The notes: generated by a model not told the origin, from the sequence alone. DNA of 64,000 nucleotides from CAVUWL01 sp963700105 (GCA_963700105.1 CAVOWL010000004.1:1-64000), one strand, 5' to 3'; counted from the first letter of the stretch, positions 43,008-53,625 are shown. Numbers and translations are program-made.

Positions 43008-44906
43008 CTACACCTCGATCCGGGAACCCACGATGACGGTTTGATCGCGCGGGAGGCCGAAGTATTCGGCGGCATCGGCGGTGATGCGAGAGGTTGCGAC
43101 GAAGAGGCGCTTGCGCCAGAGCGTCATCCCGGGCGCATCGCCGGCCCGCAGCGCAATCGTGGAAAGAAAGTAGGAGGCTTCATCGAGCTCGAGTGGGCAC
43201 TCCAGGCCCGAGTTCGCCGCCAGGCGCAGAACACCTGGGACGTTGGGCTCATCCATGTAACCAAAGCGGGCGGTCACGTGAGCGATTCCATCGTCGGCAT
43301 AGCCGAGGTCGTCGATCACAATGCGGTCGGATGATGAGACACGTGGCACAGGCAGCGTCACGATCGAGACGATCACCACGTGTCGGTGCAGGATCTTGTT
43401 GTGCTCGACGTTTGCCCGCATCGCCAGGGGGGTCGTAGCGGCATTTCGATTGAGGAACACTGCGGTGCCGGGAACTCGCTGTAGCGGTGGGCACCGGTCG
43501 TTCAGCTCGTCGACGAACGCGCGCAGCGGCCCTTCGATGCGTTCGCGTCGCTCGGTGACCAGCTGGCGGCCACGCTGCCAGGTGGTGAGGACTGTGAACA
43601 CGGTTACGGCAATCAGGAGCGGAAGCCACGCCCCGTGCGTGATCTTCGTCATGTTCGCGGCGAGGAAGAGGAGGTCGACGGCGAGGAATGCGCCGGCGCC
43701 GATCAGTACGAGCCAGAGTGGTTTTCCCCATTGATGGCGGACGATGTAGAAGAAGAGCAGTGTTGTGATCGTGATCGTGCCGGTGACCGCCATGCCAAAC
43801 GCGAATGCAAGCGCGGTTGAGGTCTGGAACGCGAACACGAGCGTGATCACCGAGATCATCAGAATCCAGTTGATCCACGGAACGTAGATCTGGCCCGCCG
43901 TCTCCTCCGATGTATGGGCGATCCGCAGGCGCGGGAGGTACCCGAGCTGAACCGCCTGGTGGGCGACGGAAAATGCGCCGGTGATCACTGCCTGGGAAGC
44001 GATCACCGTAGCTGCGGTCGCCAGCAAGACCATCGGAAGCCGCCCCCACTCCGGGACCAGCAGGAAGAACGGGCTGGCGATGTTCGCAGTGGGGTTCCCC
44101 AGAATTAGCGCCCCCTGGCCCATGTAGTTCAAGATGCATGCCGGGAACACGAGCGCCAGCCACGCACGGGTGATCGGGGCGCGGCCAAAGTGCCCCATAT
44201 CGGCATACAGTGCCTCGGCCCCGGTGATCGCGAGAACGACGGCTGCCAGCGAGAAGAACGCAATCGAGAAATGCCCCGTCATGAAGCCGACGGCATAACT
44301 CGGGGAGAGCGTTTTGAGGATCTCGGGGTGCAGAGCGATGCCGGAGATGCCGCAGGCGCCGATCATCAGGAACCAGACGACCATCACCGGACCGAACATA
44401 CGGCCGACCCTGGCGCTACCGAGGTGTTGGGTCGCAAACAGCATCAAGATGATCACGACGGTGATCGGAACAATCAGGTGTCCCAGTGAAGGCTCAACGA
44501 TTTTGAGTCCTTCGACTGCCGATAGCACTGAAATCGCCGGTGTGATCATGCTGTCGCCGAAAAACAGCGAGGCACCGAAGATTCCGAGCGCCGCCAATGC
44601 GAGCTTGGTTCGCCGTCCGCCCGGCACTCCCTGGCGCCTTATCAGGGTGATCAGCGCCATGATGCCGCCCTCCCCCTCGTTGTCGGCGCGCATCACGAAC
44701 GTCACGTACTTCAGCGTGACGATGATCGTCACCGACCAGACGATCAACGAGATGATCCCGAAGATGCTCTCGGTTGACGCGGTAACCGGATGCGGATCGC
44801 TGGGGTTAAAGACAGTCTGGATGGTGTAGAGCGGGCTGGTGCCGATGTCGCCGAAGACGACGCCCAAGGCGCCGACGACTAGTGCCGCCTGGGCGGGGGT
44901 GCGCAT
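43008..44906 (-). CDS. kup: Kup/TrkD potassium uptake transporter
   Basis: 632-residue K+ symporter of the KUP/HAK family with about 12 membrane helices and a hydrophilic C-terminal domain. The N-terminal GALGVVFGDIGTSPLYT is the family signature, and GDSMITPAISVLSAVEGL follows. ATG 44906 gives a normal start; the frame could also begin at GTG 44969. Potassium uptake under low K+ or acid stress is the known role. No clear riboswitch was found upstream. Confidence 0.95.
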   Translation of the reverse strand: MRTPAQAALVVGALGVVFGDIGTSPLYTIQTVFNPSDPHPVTASTESIFGIISLIVWSVTIIVTLKYVTFVMRADNEGEGGIMALITLIRRQGVPGGRRTKLALAALGIFGASLFFGDSMITPAISVLSAVEGLKIVEPSLGHLIVPITVVIILMLFATQHLGSARVGRMFGPVMVVWFLMIGACGISGIALHPEILKTLSPSYAVGFMTGHFSIAFFSLAAVVLAITGAEALYADMGHFGRAPITRAWLALVFPACILNYMGQGALILGNPTANIASPFFLLVPEWGRLPMVLLATAATVIASQAVITGAFSVAHQAVQLGYLPRLRIAHTSEETAGQIYVPWINWILMISVITLVFAFQTSTALAFAFGMAVTGTITITTLLFFYIVRHQWGKPLWLVLIGAGAFLAVDLLFLAANMTKITHGAWLPLLIAVTVFTVLTTWQRGRQLVTERRERIEGPLRAFVDELNDRCPPLQRVPGTAVFLNRNAATTPLAMRANVEHNKILHRHVVIVSIVTLPVPRVSSSDRIVIDDLGYADDGIAHVTARFGYMDEPNVPGVLRLAANSGLECPLELDEASYFLSTIALRAGDAPGMTLWRKRLFVATSRITADAAEYFGLPRDQTVIVGSRIEV

Positions 44907-45558
44907 CTTTGCCCTACGGGTGTCGGCCTCCTTGCTCAGGTGGTAAGAATCCCAGACGGGCGCCAGCACCGTTTACCCATCAACGATCGGGGGTGCTTGT
45001 CCGTTTATGCCAATGACCGCGCTGACCTCGTTCGGTGCCGCACTGGCGGTGACCTTCACGGCGGCCATCGGCAGGGCCCGACGCAGGGTCGTTTCGCGAG
45101 TCTTATTCGCTGATTGAGGCTCTGTGGGAATCCAAGGATGGCATGGATGCCCACATCGCTCGCCCCTGAATACCCGTGAAGCTACATATCTTCACTTGTG
45201 TCTCCTCCCAAAATCCCCGGGCACTCAACAGAGACTCCGGCACCGGGGCCTCGTAGTCAAATGTTGGTCAACCGCATCGACTAAAGGCCTCCGCGCTCTG
45301 AGCTTATGGCTGTCGATGGTGAAGTAAAGAGAGCCTCGCTTGGGGCCCGATGGCCCTGGGCGGGCGCCACGCCAGCCACACGGGGACCCGAAACGCTCGT
45401 TGGGCCGCCCTGGTCTGGGGCCCATCCACTACGATCACCGCATCTAGCAGATCGCAACCATCGGCGGTCGTCGATACCGCTGGCCCGCTCTAGGGATTAG
45501 CGAAGCGGCGCGGTCCGCTGATGGCGAATCGACCCAGGGGGACGCGGTACTTTCGGGC
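44907..45558. other. Divergent intergenic region upstream of kup and the GH92 gene
   Basis: About 650 bases without a supported gene; short frames on both strands lack motifs. A small inverted repeat GTGAAG/CTTCAC (45176-45195) is present. The stretch begins the accessory half of the window. Confidence 0.4.
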
Positions 45559-48051
45559 ATGCGCACAATCTCGAAATCCAAACTGATCCAAATCGCCTCG
45601 ATCATGCTGTTCGTCCTGGTCATCGAGGCGTCGCCGGCCTCAGCCGGAGGGGCCAATCACGTCGATCTCTTTGCCGGCACGGAGCCAGGGCCAGGGACAT
45701 ATGGAGAAGGCAATAACTTCCCCGGGGCAACTGTCCCTTTTGGGATGGTGCAATGGGGTCCCGACACCACGCCAGACCAAAATCAGGCCGCCGGTTACGA
45801 TTACCGTGACTCCCACATCAAGGGGTTCAGTCTCACCCACCTAGATGGGGCCGGATGTTCTCTGTACGGGGATTTTCCATTTCTGCCCAGCGATCAGCCA
45901 TTGAACTCCTCACCCGCCGTGCAGGGTTCCTCCGCTCTCGCGGGCGCATTCCAGCCCGGATTCTCACACGCCAACGAGCGAGCCCGGCCAGGTTATTACT
46001 CAATGCGACTCAACCCTTCTCACGGGGCAGGAATAAACACGGAATTGACGGCAACAACTCGAACCGGGCTTGCTCGGATCGAGTTTCCTTCAAACCAGCA
46101 CTCGAGTGTTCTCATCAACGCAGGTGGAAGCGCCAATCCAGATGACTCCGCCGCGGTCCAGGTAAATCCCCAGAACAACGAAATCGATGGCTCGGCCTCA
46201 AGTGGGTACTTTTGCAAGCAACGTCCTCGATATAAAGTGTATTTCGCAGCAGTGTTCAGTCGTCCATTTGGCGCCTACGGTACCTGGACCCGCCAGCGCC
46301 TGGAACCCAACTCGACGGCCGCAAGCGATCAGCAATCACCAACGGCCAATCCCCGAATAACGGCGCAGGCTGGCGCATATGCCACCTTTGATACGACCAG
46401 GAGTCACGTAGTTATGGTCAGGGTCGGGGTGTCGTTTGTCAGCGTGGAAGGCGCACGCAGCAACCTTGCTGCTGAAAATCCTGGAAGTTCCTTCGGCAGC
46501 ATAGCGAGTCGAGCAAGGCGTAGCTGGAATAGAGCGCTCGGGCTAATCCGAGTAAACGGTGGCGGTGCGTCGCATGTTAACACCTTTTACACAGCGCTTT
46601 ATCATGTTTTCACAGCGCCTCGAACGTTCAATGACGTTGACGGGGATTATATAGGAATGGACGACAAGATCCACAATACCGGTGGGCGAACCCAATATGC
46701 CGACTTCTCAGGCTGGGATGTCTACCGGACAGAGATCCAGCTTCTCTCGATCCTCATGCCCAATCGGGTCGACGACATGGTCGAATCGTTGCTCGCCGAT
46801 TCCGAACAGAGTGGCTGTCTTCCGCGCTGGCCCTATGCCAATGGACAAAGCATGACGCAGGTTGGTGACTCGGCCGACCCGATCATTGCTTCGGCCGCAG
46901 CCTTTGGTGCGAGCGGCTTCCGCGTTAGGGCGGCGCTGGCAGCGATGTCCAAGGGCGCGACAGAACCGTGCCAAAGTGAAAATGGTAGCTATCTCGAGCG
47001 ACAGGGACTGAGTTTTTACGAGTCATTGGGATACGTTCCATATGATCTTGACGCCAGAATTGAAAACGGTAATTCCTACTATCACAGTCCTGAAACGGTG
47101 TGGGCTTCGGCGTCTACCACTCTCGAGTATACTGCAGATGATTTTGCGATCGCTCAATTTGCTGCTCGTGTCGCTCACGATGCGCAGGCATACCAGACCT
47201 TCATTCAGCGCTCGGGAACCTGGCGACGCTTGTATGATCCGAGAACGGGTCTGATTGAGCCTCGCTACGCAAACGGCGCTTTTCCCCATCCATATAACCC
47301 TTACGGTGGGTTGGGATTCGTGGAGGGTGACTCCTTTCAGTACACCTGGGGGGTGCCACAGGATCCCGCAGGGTTATTTCAGGAGATGGGCGGCCGGACC
47401 ACGGCTACCGAACGGTTGAATTATTTCCTCCGAAAGCTGAGCGCTAAGGCTGGTACCCATACCAACCATGCATTGCTCGGCGATGAGCCCAACCTCAATG
47501 TGCCGTGGCTATATGACTGGACCCTGCGCCCATACGGAACCCAGGAGGCTGTTCGCCGAGCCCTGTTGAGCCTCTATAGCACCTCACCGGCTGGCTATCC
47601 GGGTAATGACGATTTGGGCACGATGTCCGCTTGGTATGTCTTTGGTGCCCTTGGCCTTTACCCCGAGGTACCAGGGGTCGGGCTGCTTGCAATTGGAAGC
47701 CCTCTGTTTCCACACGCCGTGATTACGTTGCCCAATCACGAGAGGACGATAATCTCGGCGTCAGCCTACGCTGATTCAAGACCCAGGCATGCTTCGAGGG
47801 GGCGAGGCCACAGGGAGGTGCGGCTCAAAATTCCATTGGCAACAGCGGACGCTCCCTATATTCGGCGGATGCAATTCAACGGCCGCCCGGTGTCCCGCCC
47901 TTGGACTACCTACTGTGCACTTTCTCGAGGTGCTCGGCTTAGCTATCAGCTCGGCCCAATCCCAAATCGCCACTGGGGTGCTTCGACCCGCTCGCTCCCG
48001 CCCTCATTTGGTCCCAAGAGCGCGATGCCGAAGGACCTCTGCACGCGATAG
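45559..48051 (+). CDS. Secreted GH92 family alpha-mannosidase-like glycosidase
   Basis: 830-residue exported enzyme with a signal peptide (MRTISKSKLIQIASIMLFVL, cleavage near ASA). It matches glycoside hydrolase family 92, calcium-dependent exo-alpha-mannosidases: NHVDLFAGTEPG, FPGATVPFGMVQWGPDT, and GYDYRD are N-terminal landmarks, SGWDVYRTEIQLL and the YTWGVPQD segment belong to the (alpha/alpha)6 barrel, and GNDDLGTMSAWYVF is the C-terminal signature with the usual acidic residues. Local base composition and codon use look less GC-rich than the housekeeping genes, so horizontal gain is plausible. Preferred linkage cannot be read. Confidence 0.92.
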   Translation: MRTISKSKLIQIASIMLFVLVIEASPASAGGANHVDLFAGTEPGPGTYGEGNNFPGATVPFGMVQWGPDTTPDQNQAAGYDYRDSHIKGFSLTHLDGAGCSLYGDFPFLPSDQPLNSSPAVQGSSALAGAFQPGFSHANERARPGYYSMRLNPSHGAGINTELTATTRTGLARIEFPSNQHSSVLINAGGSANPDDSAAVQVNPQNNEIDGSASSGYFCKQRPRYKVYFAAVFSRPFGAYGTWTRQRLEPNSTAASDQQSPTANPRITAQAGAYATFDTTRSHVVMVRVGVSFVSVEGARSNLAAENPGSSFGSIASRARRSWNRALGLIRVNGGGASHVNTFYTALYHVFTAPRTFNDVDGDYIGMDDKIHNTGGRTQYADFSGWDVYRTEIQLLSILMPNRVDDMVESLLADSEQSGCLPRWPYANGQSMTQVGDSADPIIASAAAFGASGFRVRAALAAMSKGATEPCQSENGSYLERQGLSFYESLGYVPYDLDARIENGNSYYHSPETVWASASTTLEYTADDFAIAQFAARVAHDAQAYQTFIQRSGTWRRLYDPRTGLIEPRYANGAFPHPYNPYGGLGFVEGDSFQYTWGVPQDPAGLFQEMGGRTTATERLNYFLRKLSAKAGTHTNHALLGDEPNLNVPWLYDWTLRPYGTQEAVRRALLSLYSTSPAGYPGNDDLGTMSAWYVFGALGLYPEVPGVGLLAIGSPLFPHAVITLPNHERTIISASAYADSRPRHASRGRGHREVRLKIPLATADAPYIRRMQFNGRPVSRPWTTYCALSRGARLSYQLGPIPNRHWGASTRSLPPSFGPKSAMPKDLCTR

Positions 48052-48277
48052 CGGGCGGGCTCACGCGGCGTCTGGGGTGAGGTCTGCGATATTCCTGCGC
48101 CTGAATTACCACCGTCGGACGGGCGTCTCCGAAGTTCGCGTGGGCATCCACGGCCCTAGGTAGGAGGTTCACAAGCCCCCGCACTGGCGGTCGCACGACC
48201 GGTTGGTAGGCCGTTTGGCGTTCCGCACCGAGGCGCGATGATTAGACTCGAAGACCTCGTCTCGAGCAATGGTCTGA

Positions 48278-48727
48278 GATGGTACCCGTCACCACATTGC
48301 CCGACCGAGCAGTGGCCGAAGGTGTTCTGCAGGGCAAGGGAGCGGCGGAGTAGGGACCACGACCAAGAGCCGGCAGGTCCGCGTGGTGCCACTCAGCGAT
48401 CAGGCGAAGGCAACCTTCGAACGGCTCAGAGAACGAGAGAACATCACGAGCCGTGAGGATCACGTGTTCTGCACCGCGGCGGGCGCTCCGTTAGACCGCG
48501 CCAACGTCCAAAAGCGCTGCGTCAAAGCCCAGGAAGCGGCCGGCGTTCACGTTCGAACCTTCCACGACCTGCGCCACTCGTTTGGGTCGATGGCTGTGAG
48601 GGTGTTTGACCCGATTACTGTCCAACGACTGATCGGGCATGCAGACCTTCAAACGACGGCTCGCTATCTCCACTCTCGCGCTCGCGAGGACGAGGGCGCG
48701 AAGCTAACTGCCGCGTTCAGTTCATAG
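48278..48727 (+). pseudogene. Truncated tyrosine recombinase (C-terminal fragment)
   Basis: The frame open from 48278 to the TAG at 48725-48727 encodes the C-terminal catalytic half of a phage-type integrase. TTKSRQVRVVPLSD holds the catalytic lysine region, TFHDLRHSFGSMAV the HxLRH motif, and LIGHADLQTTARYLH the final His and nucleophilic Tyr. The N-terminal DNA-binding domain and first catalytic Arg are absent, and no complete frame extends upstream because of a stop at 48275-48277. It marks a decayed mobile element. Confidence 0.8.
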
Positions 48728-48966
48728 ATCGGCGCCAGCTATACGGAGTATCTTGATGCCATGCGCAGTCACTCGCTGAGGGATCGCTGAGTATTCGCAA
48801 CCGCGACTTTCGGCATGGCCGGGGTGATTGGGATGGCGATGCGGCGGTAGAGCGACAGGGCTGTGCCCTCGGCTAACAAGCCGCCTGCGTCAGCCAGGGG
48901 TTGACTCAAGACAGCGGGTGCATTTTCACACTCGACCTACGAGATTCTTCGTGAGACACTGCTGGA

Positions 48967-50166
48967 GTGGCGCTTTCCTCGGGCCCATTGAGGTGCATGC
49001 TGAAGTTCCCAGCTGGCTGGGCCTGCGCCATATTTGCTTGCGCTGCGTTGAGTCTGGCGACGGCCGAACGCAGTTTGGCAATTCCGGCGCCCCGACCGCC
49101 CAATCAAGCGGTCGCGATCCTCTCGGGCGGAGCCGTCTGGTTCGATGATGGGCCGGTCTTCTTCAAGCCGTTCGGGGCGGGGAGCTTACGGCACGTCCAT
49201 TCTCCTATGCCGGTGCTGACGCGCGAGGCCGAATCCTCGGCCGGCACCGTGCTCGTCGGTGGCGGCGGTGGTGAGAGCGCAGAAGCCGACCATCACAGAT
49301 TTCTCGTCGGCGTGCCGCCGGCTGGCCTGAGGTCGATCCCCTACCCGCCGCTGGCCGAAAGTTCGAAATGCGAAAACTGGGAACCCGGTGGCGCTCATGT
49401 GCTGGCCGGCGACGGGCTGATCATCGCCGGCAAATGTTTCTCATCCACCGAAGGTCGCGACTGGCAGCCACTGCTCCTCAGGAGCCTGCGCGGCGGCCAT
49501 TGGCACGTGCTGCGCTGGGTCGCGGGCGAATCCGAACCGATACTCGCCGCTGAAGGCCCGCTGCTCGCGGTTGGCGTGCAGCATTTTGCAGCTGAGCAGA
49601 TGCGGGTATCGATCATCAATCTGCGAAGCGACCGCCCGCAGGCTCACTTCAGGCTTCCGGACGGCGAGCTGAGCTTTGCCTCCCCGAGCCGTCTGGTGCT
49701 CTTCTCAACGCGGGAGTCGAAAATTGGCAAGCACCGGACCATCCTCTACTCCACTGACGGACGGCGAATCGCCGAACTTGGAGCCTTTTACGAAGCCCCG
49801 CTCGTCTCACACATGCACCTGCTCACGAAGGAAGCTCAGGAAGGTACCGCAGGCGAAGGCGAATATCTCTCCGTCCGAAGCCTGACTGCCGATCAATCTG
49901 GCGCTCCGAGGCTGGTGATTGGCTTCCAATCCCCCGCGCGGGTGCTGGAATCATTCGCGTTCCACTGGCCGCTGCTGGCCGTAGTCGAGTCCGAAGGAAG
50001 CCCCCGACTGCCAAGTGAAATCCACTGCTACAGCAGCGAGTACAAGCCCGGCAAGCCATCACTTCGGATCTTCGACCTTGCCCACGGCAAACCGGCCCAG
50101 CCTCCGCCGGCAGTCGTCCACGTTCAGCCGAGCGAACCCCTCAACTGCGGGCCGCCGCCACTGTGA
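48967..50166 (+). CDS. Secreted hypothetical protein (propeller-like)
   Basis: 399-residue exported protein with a signal peptide (LKFPAGWACAIFACAALSLAT). The body has repeated hydrophobic-strand patterns such as LVVGVPPAGLRSIPYP and VLFSTRESKIGKHRTILYST, suggesting a beta-propeller, but no catalytic motif is evident. GTG 48967 is the first in-frame start; an ATG at 48997 (MLKFPAGWA) may be used. It is 240 bases after the integrase remnant. Function unknown. Confidence 0.6.
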   Translation: MALSSGPLRCMLKFPAGWACAIFACAALSLATAERSLAIPAPRPPNQAVAILSGGAVWFDDGPVFFKPFGAGSLRHVHSPMPVLTREAESSAGTVLVGGGGGESAEADHHRFLVGVPPAGLRSIPYPPLAESSKCENWEPGGAHVLAGDGLIIAGKCFSSTEGRDWQPLLLRSLRGGHWHVLRWVAGESEPILAAEGPLLAVGVQHFAAEQMRVSIINLRSDRPQAHFRLPDGELSFASPSRLVLFSTRESKIGKHRTILYSTDGRRIAELGAFYEAPLVSHMHLLTKEAQEGTAGEGEYLSVRSLTADQSGAPRLVIGFQSPARVLESFAFHWPLLAVVESEGSPRLPSEIHCYSSEYKPGKPSLRIFDLAHGKPAQPPPAVVHVQPSEPLNCGPPPL

Positions 50167-50842
50167 CCCCCTCAAGCGTTCGGAATATCTGGACGGGGTC
50201 TCTCCGGGGCGACTGTCCACGCCTCGCAGAATCGCGAGAGCCTGTTAAGCGCCCCGCGTGCGACTCCAGAGGTCGCAGAGTTCTCGACCATGGCGCTTGG
50301 CTCAACCTCAAGTCCCTCGTGCTGCACGGATCCAGGCTGAGCTGGATCGATTCCGGCGCCACACTTTCAGCGATGCTTCACTGATTGGGAATTGTGCGAC
50401 TCCGGTCCGGTCTGATCTGGATTGCCTACTTGGTTTTCGTCGTCGCAGCGGTGATCGTGCTGGCGACTAACCGTGGAGAGGTCCATTCAAAGCTGCTCGG
50501 TGATCAGGTTGGAAGGCAAACTACGGTGCTTCAAGGCGGCGGGTCCTTCCTTTACGGAAACCGTCAACAGCGCGCGAATGAGGCCCGGCTTAGAGCCGGG
50601 TGCGCCTAGCTCGAACGGGAGGTCCAGCGAAGGAGTCGCGGCGCCTCTGAGTTGTCCTGCTCCGTGCCGAAGCTGCGCGAGACCTACGACTCACAGAGAC
50701 ACTCTTTGAGGAGGGGGGCGCCCCCTTCAGGCCCCCACACCCACCGGCGATGACTGACGCTGCCCCCGTGTACAGCCCTGGGGATTTTACTTTTCGGTGG
50801 GGTCGGGCCTAACCGCGCCGCTTGGCGTGATTGAATCTAGGG
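50167..50842. other. Intergenic region with a possible small membrane-protein remnant
   Basis: The frame 50385-50609 (+) contains a segment (LRSGLIWIAYLVFVVAAVIV) that resembles the start of a short two-helix membrane protein common in Solirubrobacterales. After about 30 residues the sequence becomes Gln/Gly/Arg-rich and unrelated, so it is probably a decayed copy. The remainder shows nothing. Confidence 0.35.
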
Positions 50843-51429
50843 ATGAAGGGGGTCGTCTCGACCATCCTGGCAGTCCTTTCGCTGGCCGCAATCGTCCTAG
50901 TGCCAGGCAGTGCATCTGCTTGTGCTGCTTCGGCCTCCACTGTTCCTGTGGTGTTTTCAATGGAATGGTCGTAGCTCATGGAACCACCTCGACTGGCATT
51001 CCCTGGCGGGTCAAGATGAGGCTACCCCCGCCTGGCACGCCGCAACCCCGATACGCAGAAACCGAGTGGTTCATCGGGGACCGTGGTCATGAATATGGGG
51101 ACATTGAAGGGGTGCCCGTCCCGGTCCCGCACTCCTTCGTTTTATCGGCCGATATCGCGGCGGGGGGCGGCTCAGGGGGTGTCGAACTTTACGGAACGAC
51201 AAGGGCCAATGCGGCCTCCCTAATCGCAAGAATGCCCGATGGAGATCCCGTGACGATCGTGCCTCAGCTAGCCTCGTTGAAAGTTCGCAAGCGTTTCCCA
51301 GTCCTGCGTGGCCTCCGCTTTTTCGACACGTACCTCTCCGCCAATGCCGGACCTGAAGTAGTGACTGCCTTGAATACGGCAGGACATGTTCTCGGCCACT
51401 GCGATTCTGAACGCGGCCTCTTCTGTTGA
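50843..51429 (+). pseudogene. Secreted hypothetical protein with frameshift
   Basis: The ATG at 50843 begins a clear signal peptide (MKGVVSTILAVLSLAAIVLV, then ASA) but the frame stops at 50973. The downstream frame, open until 51429, continues as FNGMVVAHGTTSTGIPWRVK. The two frames meet at a run of four T (50954-50957); one additional T would join them. It is either a genuine inactivated gene or a sequencing/assembly error. The combined product of about 195 residues has no recognised domain. Confidence 0.6.
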
Positions 51430-51470
51430 TCATCGTGGCGACGTCATCGGCACCGCACCGCCCGATTTGC

Positions 51471-51986
51471 TCATCCAGCAGGCAACTTCGTCGAGGCTCC
51501 CCGAAACAGCGCCGCTTGGGCACCACCTTCACCACGGCTCGGGACATGCCTCGTCAGTTCCCGGTTTAGTTCGTCGACAAGTGCTTCCGCAGAGCCATTA
51601 CGGAAGTTGGTTTCCGCGATCCCGCTCGCATGCAGAACTCGCCCATCCGTCAGATGAATCAGGCAGGCAGAGGGCAGCAGCTTCCAGCGACCTATCTTAA
51701 ATCGGTTGACCTCAGTCCACTCCAAATCGAAGCTCGCGAAGATATTGGCTGCATGGATGCCCTCGACCGACGCAAAGACCGCCGACCAAGTCAATCTCCC
51801 GAAAAGGAGCGTGGACGCCAGAAGGAGCAAACTGCCATAGATGCTCGCCATCGGCTGGTTTTTGGGTTGGACGAGGAAACCAACTATCAAGAAGTTGAAA
51901 AACAGCATTATTCCGATCCCCACCGCGGGGGACATGCTCCGGTACGCCCGACGGTCGCGGTTCTCTTTTCCTCGTATCCATCTCAT
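51471..51986 (-). CDS. Membrane protein with PH-like domain
   Basis: 171-residue protein from ATG 51986, which directly precedes MRWIRGKENRDRRAYRS and two membrane helices (MLFFNFLIVGFLV and YGSLLLLASTLLF). The C-terminal part (EGIHAANIFASFDLEWTEVN, RFKIGRWKLLPSACLIHLTD) is typical of the actinobacterial bacterial PH-like domain. A longer frame to 52490 would overlap the divergent Fn3 gene and lacks homologous sequence. Function unknown. Confidence 0.6.
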   Translation of the reverse strand: MRWIRGKENRDRRAYRSMSPAVGIGIMLFFNFLIVGFLVQPKNQPMASIYGSLLLLASTLLFGRLTWSAVFASVEGIHAANIFASFDLEWTEVNRFKIGRWKLLPSACLIHLTDGRVLHASGIAETNFRNGSAEALVDELNRELTRHVPSRGEGGAQAALFRGASTKLPAG

Positions 51987-52314
51987 CGAGTCGTCGCCTC
52001 GCCTTCCGAGAACTAATCGGCTTCCCACGGTCAGATCTTGAGAATCGGCTGCGTGGCGGCGAAATCGCTCGCCCCCAAGGTGCCGGTGGACACTTCTGCT
52101 CTGCTTCCTGGCTGGGCAAATCTTGGCCCGTGATTGACAATCTCGCCGCCTCTTGGCTTCGAACGGCTGGCTGAGCGCGGCGGGGCGCCAAGTGTGGCAT
52201 GGCAAGTCACCGCGGAGCCGGTTCCTGAGAGCAATTGACAGGCCATGCGGCTCAGAGTAGCCTCGGTCGTTCGGAGGCTCTGAGTTGCCACGGAGCTTCG
52301 AGCAGGAAATCCAG

Positions 52315-53625
52315 GTGAAGAGATCTAGCGTCACGCGCGGTATCTCCCAGGCGACCGTTGTGGTCGTCTTGGCCGCTCTCGCGTCGCTCGGCTGGACAGC
52401 GAGCGCTGCGGCGGCTTCGGCGCCCACGATCGAAAGCGAGTCGGTCTCGAACATCACGGCGACCGACGCGACCCTGGAAGCGCAGATCAACCCGAACGGG
52501 CTCGAAACGAGCTACAGGTTCCGAGTGGAATTCGGATGCTTCTCCTCCCGCCTTGCCTGCCAGTGGATTAGCGAAGAGAAACTACCGACTGCGAAGATTT
52601 CCCCCTCCACTGAAGGGCAGAGCGTCAGCCTCAATCTGAACGAAGCAGGTGTGACCCTTCACCCAGGCTGGGAATACCGCTACAGCGTCGAAGCGACAAA
52701 CTCATCCGGCACAGCCACAGACCCAAGCCAGAACTTCACGACCTCTTCGCACCCGTCGATCGAAAGCGAGTCGTTGTCGCACCTGACGTCAACCGACGCG
52801 ACCTTAGAAGCGGAAATCAACACCGAGGGCCTTGAAACGACCTATCAGTTCAAGATGTGGGAATCGCCGTGTTCACATCGAGGCAGTGGCTGTGAATTGA
52901 TCATGAACGTCCCCCTGCCAAGCGGGAAGCTGCTCGGCTCCTTCGTAAGCCAGAGCGTCAGCCTCGACCTGAACGGCGCAGGTGTGACGTTGACGCCGGG
53001 CGGAGAATACGGCTACTCGGTGACCGCGACAAATGCTGCTGGCAGCGTCGAAGGCTCCTGGCATCAGTTCGAACCACCATTGCAAGCTCCGCCTTCGATT
53101 GAAAGCGAGTCCGCCGCGCACATCACGCCTACCGATGCGACGCTGGAAGCGCAGATCAATCCTAATGGTGCCGCTACAGCCTACTTTTTTGAGATCGACA
53201 CGATTCGCAGCGACAACTTCACCCACCCTAATTGCCCCTTTGGTCCGTGCGAGTCGATCACCGTCGGCCCACCCCTGCCCGCAGGGTTGATTGAGCCACC
53301 GTTGGAAGAGATCCCTGCGCTCACCGGAAGCCAATCCGTCAAAGTTGATATGGCGAGCATCGGCGCAACCCTTCAGCCGGGAACGACCTATTTCTACCGC
53401 GTGATTGCCCACGATGCTTTTAGCTATCAATATCCACCCGCATACGGGCCTGAACAGTCCTTCACAACGCCATCGGAATCATCGGGCGCTGGATCACAGC
53501 AGAGCGGCATGACTGGCCAAGTGCCATCGATAAAGCCCCTGCCGTCGAAGCTGCTCCCGCGTCACAAGAAAGTTAAGCATCGACGACATTCGCACGGGCT
53601 CCGTCGGGCGAGGCGTGGGGGCTAA
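52315..53625 (+). CDS. Secreted Fn3-like 'NPNG' repeat protein, second copy
   Basis: 436-residue exported protein. Three tandem Fn3-like repeats each open with IESES and a TDATLEA(Q/E)IN segment, followed by a PNG-like turn and Y-x-F strand; the last ends in TTYFYRVIAHDAF. The C-terminal tail is basic (RHKKVKHRRHSH). GTG 52315 precedes the signal peptide better than TTG 52285. It belongs to the same family as 4646-5674 but has different repeat spacing. Surface role inferred. Confidence 0.78.
   Translation: MKRSSVTRGISQATVVVVLAALASLGWTASAAAASAPTIESESVSNITATDATLEAQINPNGLETSYRFRVEFGCFSSRLACQWISEEKLPTAKISPSTEGQSVSLNLNEAGVTLHPGWEYRYSVEATNSSGTATDPSQNFTTSSHPSIESESLSHLTSTDATLEAEINTEGLETTYQFKMWESPCSHRGSGCELIMNVPLPSGKLLGSFVSQSVSLDLNGAGVTLTPGGEYGYSVTATNAAGSVEGSWHQFEPPLQAPPSIESESAAHITPTDATLEAQINPNGAATAYFFEIDTIRSDNFTHPNCPFGPCESITVGPPLPAGLIEPPLEEIPALTGSQSVKVDMASIGATLQPGTTYFYRVIAHDAFSYQYPPAYGPEQSFTTPSESSGAGSQQSGMTGQVPSIKPLPSKLLPRHKKVKHRRHSHGLRRARRGG

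Noticed and set aside
44907..45120. Possible c-di-AMP (ydaO-type) riboswitch upstream of kup
   Set aside because: I looked for the conserved aptamer core in the kup leader on the minus strand and could not identify it.
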